64,000 bases of DNA from Methylobacillus sp. (lineage in GTDB: Bacteria > Pseudomonadota > Gammaproteobacteria > Burkholderiales > Methylophilaceae): contig JAITML010000076.1 in the NCBI GenBank assembly GCA_031277395.1, forward strand, positions 1-64,000, given 5' to 3'. A model generated the notes under the pieces. That model was given only the letters and a program-made list of their open reading frames with translations. It was not told the DNA's origin and did no database searches. Positions 47,030 to 56,601 of this stretch are shown here, piece after piece. Numbering within the stretch: position 1 is the first letter of the stretch; every line of letters starts with the position of its first letter. A program made the position numbers and the translations under genes.

Positions 47030-47280
47030 TGTATGCGCAATCGCGCATTTTTTCAATCTTGCATTCTAACCCAGGCGTTCCAGGAACCTCCGCATCCGCC
47101 CATCTTTGCCGCGCTGCCAAAGCCGCCGCATCTCAATCAGGACAAGTTAATCCTTTTATCTTCAGCCACTTAGCTTGTCATCAAAATATCTTTGTGCTAC
47201 TTTGTGCTCCGTCTGCGGCAGTTTGTCGCAGTTGTACAACAAACAATAATGTAACGCGCACGTTTGCAGGAGGAAGATCG

Positions 47281-47754
47281 GTGGCGACATCGATTGTAGA
47301 TTACAAGGTAGTGGCAAGACCCAATCACTCCATGTCCCGCAAGGAGACATTTCGAGTCATAGCGGTACTCGCAATCTTTTCCCTGTCGATCGCAACTGCG
47401 TTCAGCCTGCTCGGCGCATGGCTGGTTTTTCCGTTCGCGGGATTGGAGTTGCTTGCGTTGGCGTATGCCTTTCATATTGTCCTGTGTCATGCGGATGACT
47501 ATGAAAGCATCACCATCTCGGGTGACCGTCTGGCAATAGAAAAACAGCATTATAAAAGTACAAGTCAGGTTGTTTTGAACCGCTATTGGGCGCAGGTTGT
47601 TTTAAAAGAAACGCCCGGCGGAGAGCATCGTTTGTGGCTGCGGTCGCATGACAAAGAGTTTGAAGTTGGCAGATTCATGAGTGATCGGCAACGATTGGTC
47701 GTGGCGAGCCAGTTGAAAATGCGTACCGGAGCGGTTTACCAAGGCGCGATATAG
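47281..47754 (+). CDS. DUF2244-family membrane protein
   Basis: 157 residues from a GTG at 47281 with a strong AGGAGG ribosome site; the frame is open upstream to 47029 but without coding signs. Two helices (VIAVLAIFSLSIATAFSLLG and WLVFPFAGLELLALAYAFHI) then DDYESITISGDRLAIEKQHY and the basic loop. DUF2244 genes commonly lie directly before ctaC, as here (9-base gap), so an oxidase-related role is likely but unproven. Confidence 0.85.
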   Translation: MATSIVDYKVVARPNHSMSRKETFRVIAVLAIFSLSIATAFSLLGAWLVFPFAGLELLALAYAFHIVLCHADDYESITISGDRLAIEKQHYKSTSQVVLNRYWAQVVLKETPGGEHRLWLRSHDKEFEVGRFMSDRQRLVVASQLKMRTGAVYQGAI

Positions 47755-47763
47755 GGAGTGAGA

Positions 47764-48933
47764 ATGGTATTTCGATTTCTGCAAAAAATTGGGATGGTGT
47801 TGATGCTGGCTGCATGGTCTTTCGCCGCGCATGCCGAGTATGCCTGGAATTTTCCCAAACCCGTCACGCCCATGGCGGCGGATACGCTGCATGTGCACAA
47901 CAAATTCATGATCATCATCATGGTGATCTTTGTGGTGGTGCTGGGCATCATGATCTACTCGATCTACAAGCATCGCAAAAGCAAAGGTCATCAACCGGCC
48001 AGCTTCACCGGCCCCAGCACCAAGGCGCAGGTTTTCTGGACGCTGGTGCCGTTCGCCATTCTGCTCTACATTGACTTCATCCTCATGGGCATCCCGGCAT
48101 ATCACAGCGTTTTGCTCATGCAGGACACCAAGAATGACGCGGAAATGGTCATCAAGGTCACCGGCAGCCAGTGGCGCTGGCAGTATGAATACATGGATGG
48201 CGAAGCGAAGGGCATCAAATTTGTGAGCAATCTCACCACGCCGCAGGAACAAATAGAGAATGCCGCAGACAAGGGTGAGCACTATCTGCTGGAAGTGGAT
48301 AATCCGCTCGTGCTGCCAACCGACAAGAAAGTCCGCATCCTGCTGACTGCCAATGACGTGATTCATACCTGGTGGGTTCCCGCCTTTGGCTCCGCGCGTG
48401 ACGCCATTCCCGGTTTTCTGCGTGAAACCTGGGTGAAGATCGAGGAGCCCGGCACCTATCGCGGCCAGTGCAAGGAATTGTGCGGCAAGGGTCACGGCTT
48501 TATGCCGGTTGTGGTGGAAGCCAAACCGGAGGCGGAATACAATGCCTGGGTTGCCGAACAGCACGCCAAGATGAGCGCCGCTTCCGCCGATGCAGGCAAG
48601 GAATGGACAAAGGAAGAATTGATGACCCAGGGTGAGGCCGTGTACAAAGCGAATTGCGCGGTTTGTCACCAGGCGGACGGCAAGGGACTTCCGCCTACAT
48701 TCCCGCCGCTCGCGGACAGCAAGATCGTCAACTCGCCCAACTTTGATGCCGAGGGCAAGCTGATGACGGACAGTCATGTGGATCGTGTATTCAACGGCAA
48801 AAACATGATGCCCGCCTGGAAGGGCACGTTGAGCGATTCCGACATCGCTGCCGTCGTGACTTACGAGCGCAATGCTTTTGGAAATCATATGGATGATCTG
48901 GTACAACCTTCCCAGATCAAGGCTCTGCGCTAA
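47764..48933 (+). CDS. ctaC: Cytochrome c oxidase subunit II with fused cytochrome c (caa3 type)
   Basis: 389 residues. Signal peptide (cut near AHA), two helices, then the CuA cupredoxin domain: QWRWQYEY and the CuA loop CKELCGKGHGFM (Cys-x3-Cys-x3-His and Met). Residues about 290-389 are a class I cytochrome c with CAVCH and the Met ligand in NMMPAWKG. The ATG at 47764 follows GGGAG. Electrons go from periplasmic c-cytochromes through the fused heme to CuA and subunit I. Confidence 0.95.
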   Translation: MVFRFLQKIGMVLMLAAWSFAAHAEYAWNFPKPVTPMAADTLHVHNKFMIIIMVIFVVVLGIMIYSIYKHRKSKGHQPASFTGPSTKAQVFWTLVPFAILLYIDFILMGIPAYHSVLLMQDTKNDAEMVIKVTGSQWRWQYEYMDGEAKGIKFVSNLTTPQEQIENAADKGEHYLLEVDNPLVLPTDKKVRILLTANDVIHTWWVPAFGSARDAIPGFLRETWVKIEEPGTYRGQCKELCGKGHGFMPVVVEAKPEAEYNAWVAEQHAKMSAASADAGKEWTKEELMTQGEAVYKANCAVCHQADGKGLPPTFPPLADSKIVNSPNFDAEGKLMTDSHVDRVFNGKNMMPAWKGTLSDSDIAAVVTYERNAFGNHMDDLVQPSQIKALR

Positions 48934-48954
48934 TTCGGATTCAAGGAGACTTAC

Positions 48955-50553
48955 ATGAGCACCGCAACCGCAACACATCATCAGGACGATCACCACGCCG
49001 AACACCCCACGGGCATTATGCGCTGGTTGACCACCACCAATCACAAGGACATCGGTACGATGTACCTGACGTTCTCGCTCATCATGTTCCTCTTGGGCGG
49101 CCTCCTGATTCTCGCCGTCCGCGCCGAACTGTTCCAGCCAGGGATGCAGGTGATGCAGCCGGAATTTTTCAACCAGTTGATAGGCGTGCATGCGCTGATC
49201 ATGATTTTCGCGGCGCTCATGCCTGCTGCGACCGGCTTCGCCAACTGGATGTTGCCGCTGCAACTGGGCGCACCCGACATGGCGCTGCCACGCCTCAACA
49301 ACTGGGGCTTCTGGCTGCTGCCACCCGCCGCGATACTGCTGCTGGCTCCGTTCGTGCTCGCGCTGCTCGGCATCGGTGATGGCGCAGTTGCGACCGGCTG
49401 GACATTTTACGCGCCGCTGTCCGTACAGGGCGGCATAGGTACAGACTTCGCGATCTTCTCGGTTCACCTGCTGGGTATTTCCTCGGTGATGGGTTCCATC
49501 AATGTGCTGGTCACCATTTTCAATATGCGCGCGCCCGGCATGACGCTTATGAAAATGCCGATCTTCGCATGGGGCTGGATGATTACCGCCTTCCTGCTGA
49601 TCGCCACGATCCCCGTGCTCGCAGGCGGCGTAACCATGCTGCTGACTGATCGCCACTTCGGCACGCACTTCTTCGACGCGGCCGGTGGCGGCGACCCGAT
49701 TCTGTTCCAGCACCTGTTCTGGTTCTTCGGTCACCCCGAGGTCTATATCGTTCTGCTGCCGGTTTGGGGTCTGATACCGCACATTCTGACCACTTTCTCG
49801 CGCAAGCCGACCTACGGTTACAAGGCGCAAGTCTATAGCTTCTGGGCGATCGGCATCCTGTCGGTTGTGGTCTGGGCGCACCACTTTTTCACCGTTGGCT
49901 TGCCTACACCCGCGCTGCTCTATTTCATGTACAGCACGATGTCGATCTCGCTGCCGCTCGCGGTATTGTTCTTCTGCTGGATCGCGACCATGTGGAGAGG
50001 CTCGATGACCTTTGAAACGCCGATGTTGTTCACCGTCGGCTGGATCATATTATTCGGCATCGGCGGATTGACCGGCCTCGTGCTCGCGGATGTCGCGGCG
50101 GACGCGCAATATCACCACTCTTATTTCGTGGTAGCGCACTTCCACTACACGCTGTTCGCAGGCGGCATCATGGGCATCATGGCCGGGGTTTATTACTGGC
50201 TGCCGAAGATGACCGGCCACATGTACAACGAAAAACTCGGCAAGCTGCATTTCTGGCTAACCACGATTGCGTTCAACGTGACGTTCATCCCGCAATTCTT
50301 CCTGGGTCTGGCCGGCATGCCGCGCCGCATCCCGGATTACGCGCTGCAATTCTCGGAGTTCAACATGATCTCCACGGTAGGCGCGTTCGTGCTGGGTCTG
50401 TCGCAACTGATCTTTGTTTATAACGTCATCCGCACTGTGCGCGGTGGCGAAAAAGCGACCGACAAGGTATGGGAAAGCTCGGTGGGACTGGAATGGACGC
50501 TGCCTTCGCCGCCGCCGTACCACAGCTTCAGCGAGCAGCCGGTCATCAAGTAA
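48955..50553 (+). CDS. ctaD: Cytochrome c oxidase subunit I (aa3/caa3, heme-copper type A1)
   Basis: 532 residues, 12 helices. Heme a ligand in IGVHALIMIF; CuB ligands and the Tyr cross-link in FFGHPEVYIVLLP and WAHHFFTVG; heme a3 ligand pair in VVAHFHYTLFAGG. Glu in HPEVYI places it in the A1 group with the D-channel. AAGGAG ribosome site upstream. Followed by the small protein and ctaG. Confidence 0.97.
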   Translation: MSTATATHHQDDHHAEHPTGIMRWLTTTNHKDIGTMYLTFSLIMFLLGGLLILAVRAELFQPGMQVMQPEFFNQLIGVHALIMIFAALMPAATGFANWMLPLQLGAPDMALPRLNNWGFWLLPPAAILLLAPFVLALLGIGDGAVATGWTFYAPLSVQGGIGTDFAIFSVHLLGISSVMGSINVLVTIFNMRAPGMTLMKMPIFAWGWMITAFLLIATIPVLAGGVTMLLTDRHFGTHFFDAAGGGDPILFQHLFWFFGHPEVYIVLLPVWGLIPHILTTFSRKPTYGYKAQVYSFWAIGILSVVVWAHHFFTVGLPTPALLYFMYSTMSISLPLAVLFFCWIATMWRGSMTFETPMLFTVGWIILFGIGGLTGLVLADVAADAQYHHSYFVVAHFHYTLFAGGIMGIMAGVYYWLPKMTGHMYNEKLGKLHFWLTTIAFNVTFIPQFFLGLAGMPRRIPDYALQFSEFNMISTVGAFVLGLSQLIFVYNVIRTVRGGEKATDKVWESSVGLEWTLPSPPPYHSFSEQPVIK

Positions 50554-50598
50554 TGCAACCCGACCCGGCCCCTGCGCCGGGTCATTTGTGGAAACATC

Positions 50599-50712
50599 AT
50601 GAGTCAGGAAAGTAGTGAGAAAAAGCGCCGCAACATACGTATCGGGTTGATGCTGGGCGTGTTTGTTGCGTTATGGTATGTAGTCGCGATACTCGTGATG
50701 GCAAAATCCTGA
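50599..50712 (+). CDS. Cytochrome oxidase small assembly protein (37 residues)
   Basis: Encodes MSQESSEKKRRNIRIGLMLG followed by a single helix (VFVALWYVVAILVMAKS). Basic at the N-terminus, one membrane pass. The TGA overlaps the ctaG start (TGATG). Small single-helix proteins in this slot between ctaD and ctaG are known in betaproteobacteria as putative assembly factors. Easy to miss because of its length. Confidence 0.75.
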   Translation: MSQESSEKKRRNIRIGLMLGVFVALWYVVAILVMAKS

Positions 50713-51257
50713 TGGATGCACAACAACGCGCGGCGGCCAACAGGCGGCTGGTGTGGAAATTGATGGGTTTGGTGGCGCTGGCGATTGCGTTTGCATTCGC
50801 GCTGGTGCCGTTGTACAACGTGTTTTGCGATCTGACGGGGCTGAACGGGAAAACCGAAAGCCTGCCGGTTGAGGTGCAAAGCACGATGAAAGTGGATGAG
50901 TCGCGCTGGGTGAATGTGGAGTTCACCAGCAGCGTGATGCCGGGCTTGGCATGGAATTTTTACCCGAAGGAAAGCAGCATGAGAGTGCGCCCGGGTGAAA
51001 TCATGCTGGCGCTGTTTGAGGCGAAAAACATGACCAACGAAACCGTCGTCGGTCGTGCGGTGCCCAGTGTCAGCCCGTCACAGGCGACGTTCTACTTCAA
51101 AAAGATTGAATGTTTCTGTTTTCAGGAGCAGGCGCTGAAAACGGGCGAGGTGAAGGAGATGCCGTTGCGGTTTTACGTCAGCCCCGACCTGCCGAAAGAT
51201 ATCGGCACCATCACCTTGTCGTATGCGTTTTATCACGTCGCTTCGGCGACAAATTAG
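50712..51257 (+). CDS. ctaG: Cytochrome c oxidase assembly protein CtaG (Cox11)
   Basis: 181 residues. One N-terminal helix (LMGLVALAIAFAFALVPLYN), then the periplasmic copper-binding beta-domain with the invariant IECFCFQEQ pair. It inserts CuB into subunit I. ATG at 50712 overlaps the small-protein stop. Confidence 0.95.
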   Translation: MDAQQRAAANRRLVWKLMGLVALAIAFAFALVPLYNVFCDLTGLNGKTESLPVEVQSTMKVDESRWVNVEFTSSVMPGLAWNFYPKESSMRVRPGEIMLALFEAKNMTNETVVGRAVPSVSPSQATFYFKKIECFCFQEQALKTGEVKEMPLRFYVSPDLPKDIGTITLSYAFYHVASATN

Positions 51258-51326
51258 GGAGAGTCGCGTGTTTTGCGCGGCAAGTTAAAGTAACAGCACA
51301 TTAAAGCACCGTAGAGGAGTTTTTGT

Positions 51327-52208
51327 ATGACCACACAGACACATGAAGGCCACTACTTTGTGCCCAACCCCAGCATTTATCCGGTCATTCTTTCGACCAG
51401 TCTCTTGCTGTTGGCGGGCGGCTTCATCTTCAATATCAATGGTCACGATGCCGGCAAATGGTCAATGCTGGTGGGATTTTTGGGCATTTTGTATGTGCTG
51501 TTCGGCTGGTTCGGCAAAGTCATCGGTGAAAGCGAAGGCGGCATGTACAAGAAATGGGAAGACCGCTCCTTCCGCATCGGCATGATTGTTTTCATCGCCT
51601 CCGAAGTCGCCTTTTTCGCCGCGTTCTTCGGCGCACTGTTTTACATGCGCGTGATCTCGGTGCCGGAACTCGGCGGATTTGATTCCGAGTTCACCCCGTA
51701 TCCGGGCTATGCCGGTGACTGGCCAACCGCCGGCCCCGGTGGCGCTACCGTGCACGGCGCCTACACCCCGGCCAATTTCACGCCCATGGGCGCATGGGGC
51801 ATTCCGGCCATCAACACGCTTATCCTGCTCACCTCGGGCGTGACCGTCACCTGGGCGCACTGGGGTCTGCTCAAGAACAACCGCAAGCAACTCATCGCAG
51901 GGCTCGCGATGACGGTGGCGCTGGGCGTCGCCTTTTTGTGCCTGCAAGCTTATGAATATCACCACGCTTATCAGGAACTCGGCCTGACCCTCGGTAGCGG
52001 CGCCTACGGCGCGACCTTCTTCATGCTGACCGGTTTTCACGGTTTTCACGTGACGCTGGGTACCATCATGCTGATTGTTATTCTGCTGCGCAGCATAAAA
52101 GGGCATTTCAAGTCCGATCACCACTTCGGTTTTGAAGGCGTAGCCTGGTACTGGCACTTTGTGGATGTGGTCTGGCTGCTGCTGTTCGTACTGGTTTACT
52201 GGCTGTGA
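51327..52208 (+). CDS. ctaE: Cytochrome c oxidase subunit III
   Basis: 293 residues, seven helices; GLLKNNRKQLIAGLAMTVAL, FFMLTGFHGFHVTLGTIMLI and the end YWHFVDVVWLLLFVLVYWL are family marks. GAGGAG ribosome site. It closes the structural operon, followed by a terminator 7 bases after the stop. Confidence 0.96.
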   Translation: MTTQTHEGHYFVPNPSIYPVILSTSLLLLAGGFIFNINGHDAGKWSMLVGFLGILYVLFGWFGKVIGESEGGMYKKWEDRSFRIGMIVFIASEVAFFAAFFGALFYMRVISVPELGGFDSEFTPYPGYAGDWPTAGPGGATVHGAYTPANFTPMGAWGIPAINTLILLTSGVTVTWAHWGLLKNNRKQLIAGLAMTVALGVAFLCLQAYEYHHAYQELGLTLGSGAYGATFFMLTGFHGFHVTLGTIMLIVILLRSIKGHFKSDHHFGFEGVAWYWHFVDVVWLLLFVLVYWL

Positions 52209-52214
52209 CAAATA

Positions 52215-52244
52215 AAAAGCGGCATCCTCACGGATGCCGCTTTT
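52215..52244. terminator. Bidirectional Rho-independent terminator
   Basis: AAAAGCGGCATCC (52215-52227) and GGATGCCGCTTTT (52232-52244) form a perfect 13-base stem over TCAC. With A- and T-runs on both sides it serves ctaE and the convergent DUF2909 gene. Confidence 0.9.
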
Positions 52245-52259
52245 CGTCAAAAAAATCCA

Positions 52260-52460
52260 TCACTGCGGTTGCCCGATAATGCCCAGGTAATAACCGATCA
52301 TCAGCAGCAGAAACAACCCGAGGGACAAGGAGATGCGCAGGGTTAACGCTTTCACGGTGCGCTTGCCCTCGCCTTTATCCTTGATGAGATAAAACAGCGC
52401 GGAAAACAGACTGCCGACGATGACCAGCAGTACGATGACGATGAAAATTTTCAGCAACAT
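52260..52460 (-). CDS. Twin-helix membrane protein (DUF2909)
   Basis: 66 residues with two helices (IFIVIVLLVIVGSLFSALFY and SLSLGLFLLLMIGYYLGII) joined by the basic IKDKGEGKRTVKALTLRIS loop. It is convergent with ctaE and divergent from surf1, a common arrangement in this group. Function unknown. Confidence 0.85.
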   Translation of the reverse strand: MLLKIFIVIVLLVIVGSLFSALFYLIKDKGEGKRTVKALTLRISLSLGLFLLLMIGYYLGIIGQPQ

Positions 52461-52517
52461 AACGGCCTCCGCGTTTGATATTGCGTTCGATTATGAAACG
52501 CTCCTTGGTATAAATCA

Positions 52518-53234
52518 ATGAAATATCATTTCCAACCTCGCCTCCTGCCCGCACTCACCGCGTTGCTCTGCGCCGCGCTGTTTGTGCGGCTGGGTTTGTG
52601 GCAACAGCACAAGGCCGAGGCCAAGCAAACATTGCAGGCGCAGCTTGACAGTCACATGAAGGAAGCGCCAGTAGCCTTGCCGGACACCATTGCCGATGCG
52701 GAGGCATGGCGCTACCGCAATGTGCGCGTGCGCGGCAGCTACGAAACGCATTACCAGATTCTGCTCGACAATCAGGTAGACGACGAACGAGCCGGTTACC
52801 ATGTGGTGACGCCCCTGCATATTGAAGGCACGGAGCGCCGCATACTCGTGGATCGCGGCTGGATTCCGGCACCCGTGCTGCACAGCGATATTCCGGTAAT
52901 AGAAACGCCGGGTGAGCCGCTGGAAATCACCGGCAATCTGTGGCTGCCGTCCGACAAGATTTACACGCTGGAATCGCCGACTCCTGCCGCCGGCTGGCAA
53001 AAAGTCTGGCAGAACATGGATATGAAACGCTACCGCCAAGCCGTGCCGTTTGAGTTGCATCCTCTCGTCATCCGCCTCGCGCCGGACAGCGACGCAGGCG
53101 GCTTCACGCGCAACTGGCCACGGCCTGCCGAACGCATGGAAATGAATTGGGGCTACGCTTACCAATGGTATGGTTTTGCTGTAGCCGCAATCGCGATCTG
53201 GCTGTTTTTGAGCTTCAGGAAAGTCGAGGCGTAA
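52518..53234 (+). CDS. SURF1-family cytochrome oxidase assembly protein
   Basis: 238 residues with one helix at each end; between them RNVRVRGSYETHYQILLDNQ, GYHVVTPL and RRILVDRGWIPAP. SURF1 assists heme A delivery to subunit I. The final helix is followed by FLSFRKVEA. Next gene starts directly after its stop. Confidence 0.93.
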   Translation: MKYHFQPRLLPALTALLCAALFVRLGLWQQHKAEAKQTLQAQLDSHMKEAPVALPDTIADAEAWRYRNVRVRGSYETHYQILLDNQVDDERAGYHVVTPLHIEGTERRILVDRGWIPAPVLHSDIPVIETPGEPLEITGNLWLPSDKIYTLESPTPAAGWQKVWQNMDMKRYRQAVPFELHPLVIRLAPDSDAGGFTRNWPRPAERMEMNWGYAYQWYGFAVAAIAIWLFLSFRKVEA

Positions 53235-53834
53235 ATGGCCGGCACCACGCAACAACGCAAAGGCCGTCGCATGTTGCTCATCATGCTCGTGCTGTTTTTG
53301 CTGCCGCTGCTCGTGGTGCTGATCATGGTTGGTCTCGACTATCGCCCGGGCGGCGAAAGCCACGGCGAATTGGTGAAACCGCCCAGAGCATTACTGGCGC
53401 CCGCGCTAACTGACTGGCAAGGCAGGGATTTCTCCGCCGAACAGTGGAAGGACAAATGGCATCTGGTCGTGATCGCAAACGAAACATGCGATGCGGATTG
53501 CCAGCAGCGCGTGTATCTTGTGCGCCAGGTTCACGTCATGCTCAACAAGGAAATGAGTCGCGCGCAGCGCGTGCTGATCGTACCGGATACCGCAGATCGC
53601 GCCGCCCTTGAAACACTGCAGCAGAAATATCCCGATCTCGTCATTCTCACGGGAGCCGATGCGGCAAATCTCGCGCAACAATTTGATCTGCCCGATCAAC
53701 CTGCCGCTACCGCCGGGCGCGTGTACATCGTCGATCCGCTCGGCAATCTCATGATGAGCTACCCGGCAGGCTTTGATCCCCGAGGTTTGCAAAAAGACAT
53801 GACCCGGCTTTTGAATTATTCGTGGGTGGGATGA
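53235..53834 (+). CDS. Membrane-anchored Sco-like thioredoxin-fold protein
   Basis: 199 residues. One helix (RRMLLIMLVLFLLPLLVVLI), then a thioredoxin-like domain with Cys-x3-Cys in ANETCDADCQQRVY, VLIVPDTADRAALETL and GRVYIVDPLGNLMMSYPAGF. The distal His of Sco proteins is not evident where expected, so it may act as a thiol reductant rather than a full copper chaperone. Sits between surf1 and ctaA in the oxidase-biogenesis cluster. Confidence 0.8.
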   Translation: MAGTTQQRKGRRMLLIMLVLFLLPLLVVLIMVGLDYRPGGESHGELVKPPRALLAPALTDWQGRDFSAEQWKDKWHLVVIANETCDADCQQRVYLVRQVHVMLNKEMSRAQRVLIVPDTADRAALETLQQKYPDLVILTGADAANLAQQFDLPDQPAATAGRVYIVDPLGNLMMSYPAGFDPRGLQKDMTRLLNYSWVG

Positions 53835-54820
53835 TGAAAATCTTCGACCGCCTGCTGTTGATCGCCACCGTGCTGACTTTCTGCGTGATCGTGCTGGGCG
53901 CGTATGTGCGCCTGTCGGACGCGGGGTTGGGCTGCCCGGATTGGCCGGGCTGCTACGGCCATCTCAGCGTGCCGCAGGCTGAAGCCGCGCTGGCGCATTC
54001 CCCGGATGCGCCGCTGGAATCGCACAAAGCCTGGAAGGAAATGGTGCATCGCTATTTCGCCGGAACATTGGGACTGCTGCTGCTGGTGATGTGCATCGTC
54101 GCATGGAGCAAGCGCCGGAAATTCCATGCCCCCGTCGCGCTGCCCACGTTGCTGCTGCTCGTGGTGGGCTTGCAGGCGGCGCTGGGCATGTGGACAGTCA
54201 CGCTGTTGCTGAAACCTGCCATTGTGAGCGCCCACTTGCTCGGCGGCATGACGACTCTGGCATTGCTGGCATGGCTCGCGCATCGACGCTTCGGCAGCTT
54301 TCCCTCCCGATTCGGCGGCAATTACAACGCGCTCAAGCCGTGGGCGCGGCTGGGGCTGATCATACTCGCGATTCAGATCTTCCTCGGCGGCTGGACCAGC
54401 TCCAATTACGCCGCGCTGGCCTGCGCAGATTTCCCGCTGTGCCAGGGCGCATTGCTGCCACCCACGGATTTCGCCAACGCTTTTCACATGATTCGCGAAC
54501 TCGGCCAGACCGCCGATGGCGCGCAAATTCCGTTCGCTGCGCTGACGGCCATACACTGGATGCACCGCCTCGGCGCGCTCGTTACCCTGCTCTATCTTGG
54601 CTGGCTGGCGGCGCGCACCACACGCACGCCGGGGCTGGGCGAACTGGGTGGATTCATCGTTATTTTGCTGTTGCTGCAAATCAGCCTGGGCATCAGTAAT
54701 GTATTATTCAGCCTGCCGCTGCCGGTCGCCGTCGCGCACAATGCGGTCGCGGCTTTGTTGCTGGTTTCATTGGTGGTATTAAACTCGAAAACGACCGCAA
54801 GGTCAGGGAGACAGACATGA
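53831..54820 (+). CDS. ctaA: Heme A synthase (Cox15)
   Basis: 329 residues, eight helices. [20 protein letters not shown] is the Cox15 signature; also [33 protein letters not shown] and [12 protein letters not shown] with heme His. It oxidises the methyl group of heme O to make heme A. Start overlaps the Sco-like stop; alternative ATG three bases on. Overlaps ctaB by four bases. Confidence 0.94.
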   Translation: MMKIFDRLLLIATVLTFCVIVLGAYVRLSDAGLGCPDWPGCYGHLSVPQAEAALAHSPDAPLESHKAWKEMVHRYFAGTLGLLLLVMCIVAWSKRRKFHAPVALPTLLLLVVGLQAALGMWTVTLLLKPAIVSAHLLGGMTTLALLAWLAHRRFGSFPSRFGGNYNALKPWARLGLIILAIQIFLGGWTSSNYAALACADFPLCQGALLPPTDFANAFHMIRELGQTADGAQIPFAALTAIHWMHRLGALVTLLYLGWLAARTTRTPGLGELGGFIVILLLLQISLGISNVLFSLPLPVAVAHNAVAALLLVSLVVLNSKTTARSGRQT

Positions 54821-55743
54821 GCGCAATCGTCGCAATCCGATTCCAACGCCTACGCATCAGCTTTCAAAGCTTTTTCCTGATGTGCAAACCACGCGTGACC
54901 GCGCTGATCGTGTTCACGGCGATGATAGGCATGTTCCTCGCCACGCCGGGCATGGTGCCGCTTGATCTGTTGCTCAACGCCACCATAGGCATCGCACTCG
55001 CCTCCGGCGCGGCGGCGGCATTCAACTGCCTCATCGAACAGAAAATCGACGCGCGCATGGCGCGCACGCGCGCGCGACCCCTGCCTACGGGGCAGGTTTC
55101 CTCGGCGCAAACCGCGGTATTCGCCACACTGGTCGGGGCGCTCGGTCTCGCCATTTTGTATTTCAACGTCAACCCGCTGACGATGTGGCTCACTTTCGCG
55201 ACTTTCCTCGGCTATGCGGTCATCTATACCATCTTCCTCAAGCCCGCGACGCCGCTCAATATCGTCATCGGCGGCGCATCCGGCGCAATGCCGCCGGTAC
55301 TGGGCTGGGCCGCGGTCAACAATGTCGTTTCGCCCGAGGCGCTGATTTTGTTCCTGATTATTTTTGCATGGACGCCGCCACATTTCTGGGCGCTGGCGCT
55401 GTATCGTCGCGAGGAATACGCCCAATCCGGTCTGCCCATGCTGCCGGTCACTCACGGTGAGCAATTCACGCGGCTGCACATACTGCTCTACACCATCGTT
55501 CTTGTCGCCGTGACGCTCATGCCGTTCGGCAGCGGCATGAGCAGCTGGATCTATCTCGCCATTTCCGGCGCGCTCAATGCGGTTTTCATGGCTTATGTAA
55601 TCGGGCTTTATCGCAACTACAGCGACGACCTCGCCAAGCGCACCTTCCGCTATTCGATTCTGTATCTGACCCTGCTTTTCGTCGCGCTGTTGCTGGATCA
55701 CTATTTGCTGCCCATGCCGATGCTGGGCGGCCCGGGTGTTTGA
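54817..55743 (+). CDS. ctaB: Protoheme IX farnesyltransferase (heme O synthase)
   Basis: 308 residues, UbiA-type membrane prenyltransferase. First Asp-rich motif in [20 protein letters not shown], then [20 protein letters not shown] and [19 protein letters not shown]. It farnesylates heme B to heme O, the substrate of CtaA. Confidence 0.95.
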   Translation: MSAIVAIRFQRLRISFQSFFLMCKPRVTALIVFTAMIGMFLATPGMVPLDLLLNATIGIALASGAAAAFNCLIEQKIDARMARTRARPLPTGQVSSAQTAVFATLVGALGLAILYFNVNPLTMWLTFATFLGYAVIYTIFLKPATPLNIVIGGASGAMPPVLGWAAVNNVVSPEALILFLIIFAWTPPHFWALALYRREEYAQSGLPMLPVTHGEQFTRLHILLYTIVLVAVTLMPFGSGMSSWIYLAISGALNAVFMAYVIGLYRNYSDDLAKRTFRYSILYLTLLFVALLLDHYLLPMPMLGGPGV

Positions 55744-55784
55744 CTCACCTTGAAGCATGGCGGCGAGAGTGACCGCTCGCAAAC

Positions 55785-55810
55785 AAAACGGCTGCCAAGG
55801 CAGCCGTTTT
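55785..55810. terminator. Bidirectional Rho-independent terminator
   Basis: AAAACGGCTGCC (55785-55796) pairs with GGCAGCCGTTTT (55799-55810) over AA. It ends ctaB and the convergent DUF4124 gene. Confidence 0.9.
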
Positions 55811-55821
55811 TCATATTGAAG

Positions 55822-56382
55822 TCAGTGGCGGGAAGGTCTGGACGAGTTGCCGCCTCCATGTGGTTTGCCCGGCGGCCCCGGATTTGGAGGCGCTGCCTGC
55901 TGGCAACTGCGATCCCCCACATAACCGATCACGCATGGCTGGCTGGGGCGTATAGTCACTCCCGTGGAGCCATTATTATTGTACGGTCGCCGCCCTCCAT
56001 AACCTGTTCCATATCCATAAATCGGCACATACGCTGACGAAACCGCGCGTTCGGCCTCCGCCGCCGCAAGCTCCCGCTGACGCGCTTCCTCCGCCGCCAT
56101 CAGTTGCCGCGCCTCCTCCGTGCGCACTTTCTCCTGCTCAAGCCGCTTCTGGTCGTGATAGCGATTTTCCTCCTGCATGCGGGTCAACTGATCGCGCGCG
56201 CGCTGCTCATCTTCCGCCGAAACCGGCGGTGCTTCCTCCACCGTGCCGACCTGCTTCTGCTTCGCCGCGCAGGGCTCATCCTGATACACGATCCGCTGTT
56301 TGGCATCCTTGCACTTGTAAATCTCGGCCGAAGCCGCCAGCGGAACCATGCCCAACAACAATGCAATCACCAGTTTGCTCAT
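55822..56382 (-). CDS. DUF4124-domain exported protein
   Basis: 186 residues with signal peptide (cut near ASA) and the DUF4124 block EIYKCKDAKQRIVYQDEPCA. A central charged coiled-coil (about 55-110: QLTRMQEENRYHDQKRLEQE) and a Gly/Pro/Asn/Ser-rich tail with one Cys pair follow. Periplasmic or outer envelope, function unknown. Confidence 0.85.
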   Translation of the reverse strand: MSKLVIALLLGMVPLAASAEIYKCKDAKQRIVYQDEPCAAKQKQVGTVEEAPPVSAEDEQRARDQLTRMQEENRYHDQKRLEQEKVRTEEARQLMAAEEARQRELAAAEAERAVSSAYVPIYGYGTGYGGRRPYNNNGSTGVTIRPSQPCVIGYVGDRSCQQAAPPNPGPPGKPHGGGNSSRPSRH

Positions 56383-56468
56383 GGAACATCCCCGATTCTG
56401 CTACACAGACAAAACTACAAAGGTTTATTTAAAGCTTAAATGCGACGATGCGCAAGCGTTGTGGAAAT

Positions 56469-56543
56469 TGGTGGGTTGGGAGGGGATCGAACCCTCGACC
56501 AACGGATTAAAAGTCCGCTGCTCTACCGCTGAGCTACCAACCC
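56469..56543 (-). tRNA. tRNA-Lys (anticodon TTT)
   Basis: A 75-base cloverleaf with CCA encoded. Acceptor GGGTTGG pairs with CCAACCC; D-arm GCTC/GAGC; anticodon loop CTTTTAA (TTT); T-loop GTTCGAT. Confidence 0.95.
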
Positions 56544-56601
56544 GGAGGGAACGCGAGGCTTCCCGGAAGGGGCGCCATTATCGCGGAAAGTGGCGTTGCG
56601 G

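Noticed and set aside
46897-47040. Upstream extension of the queA frame
   Set aside because: It runs across the tRNA-Leu gene on the opposite strand; the QueA start at 46896 is clear.
47602-49884. Minus-strand open frame of 760 codons opposite ctaC and ctaD
   Set aside because: Despite its length it is antisense to CtaC/CtaD, with extreme His, Arg and Gln content and no motif.
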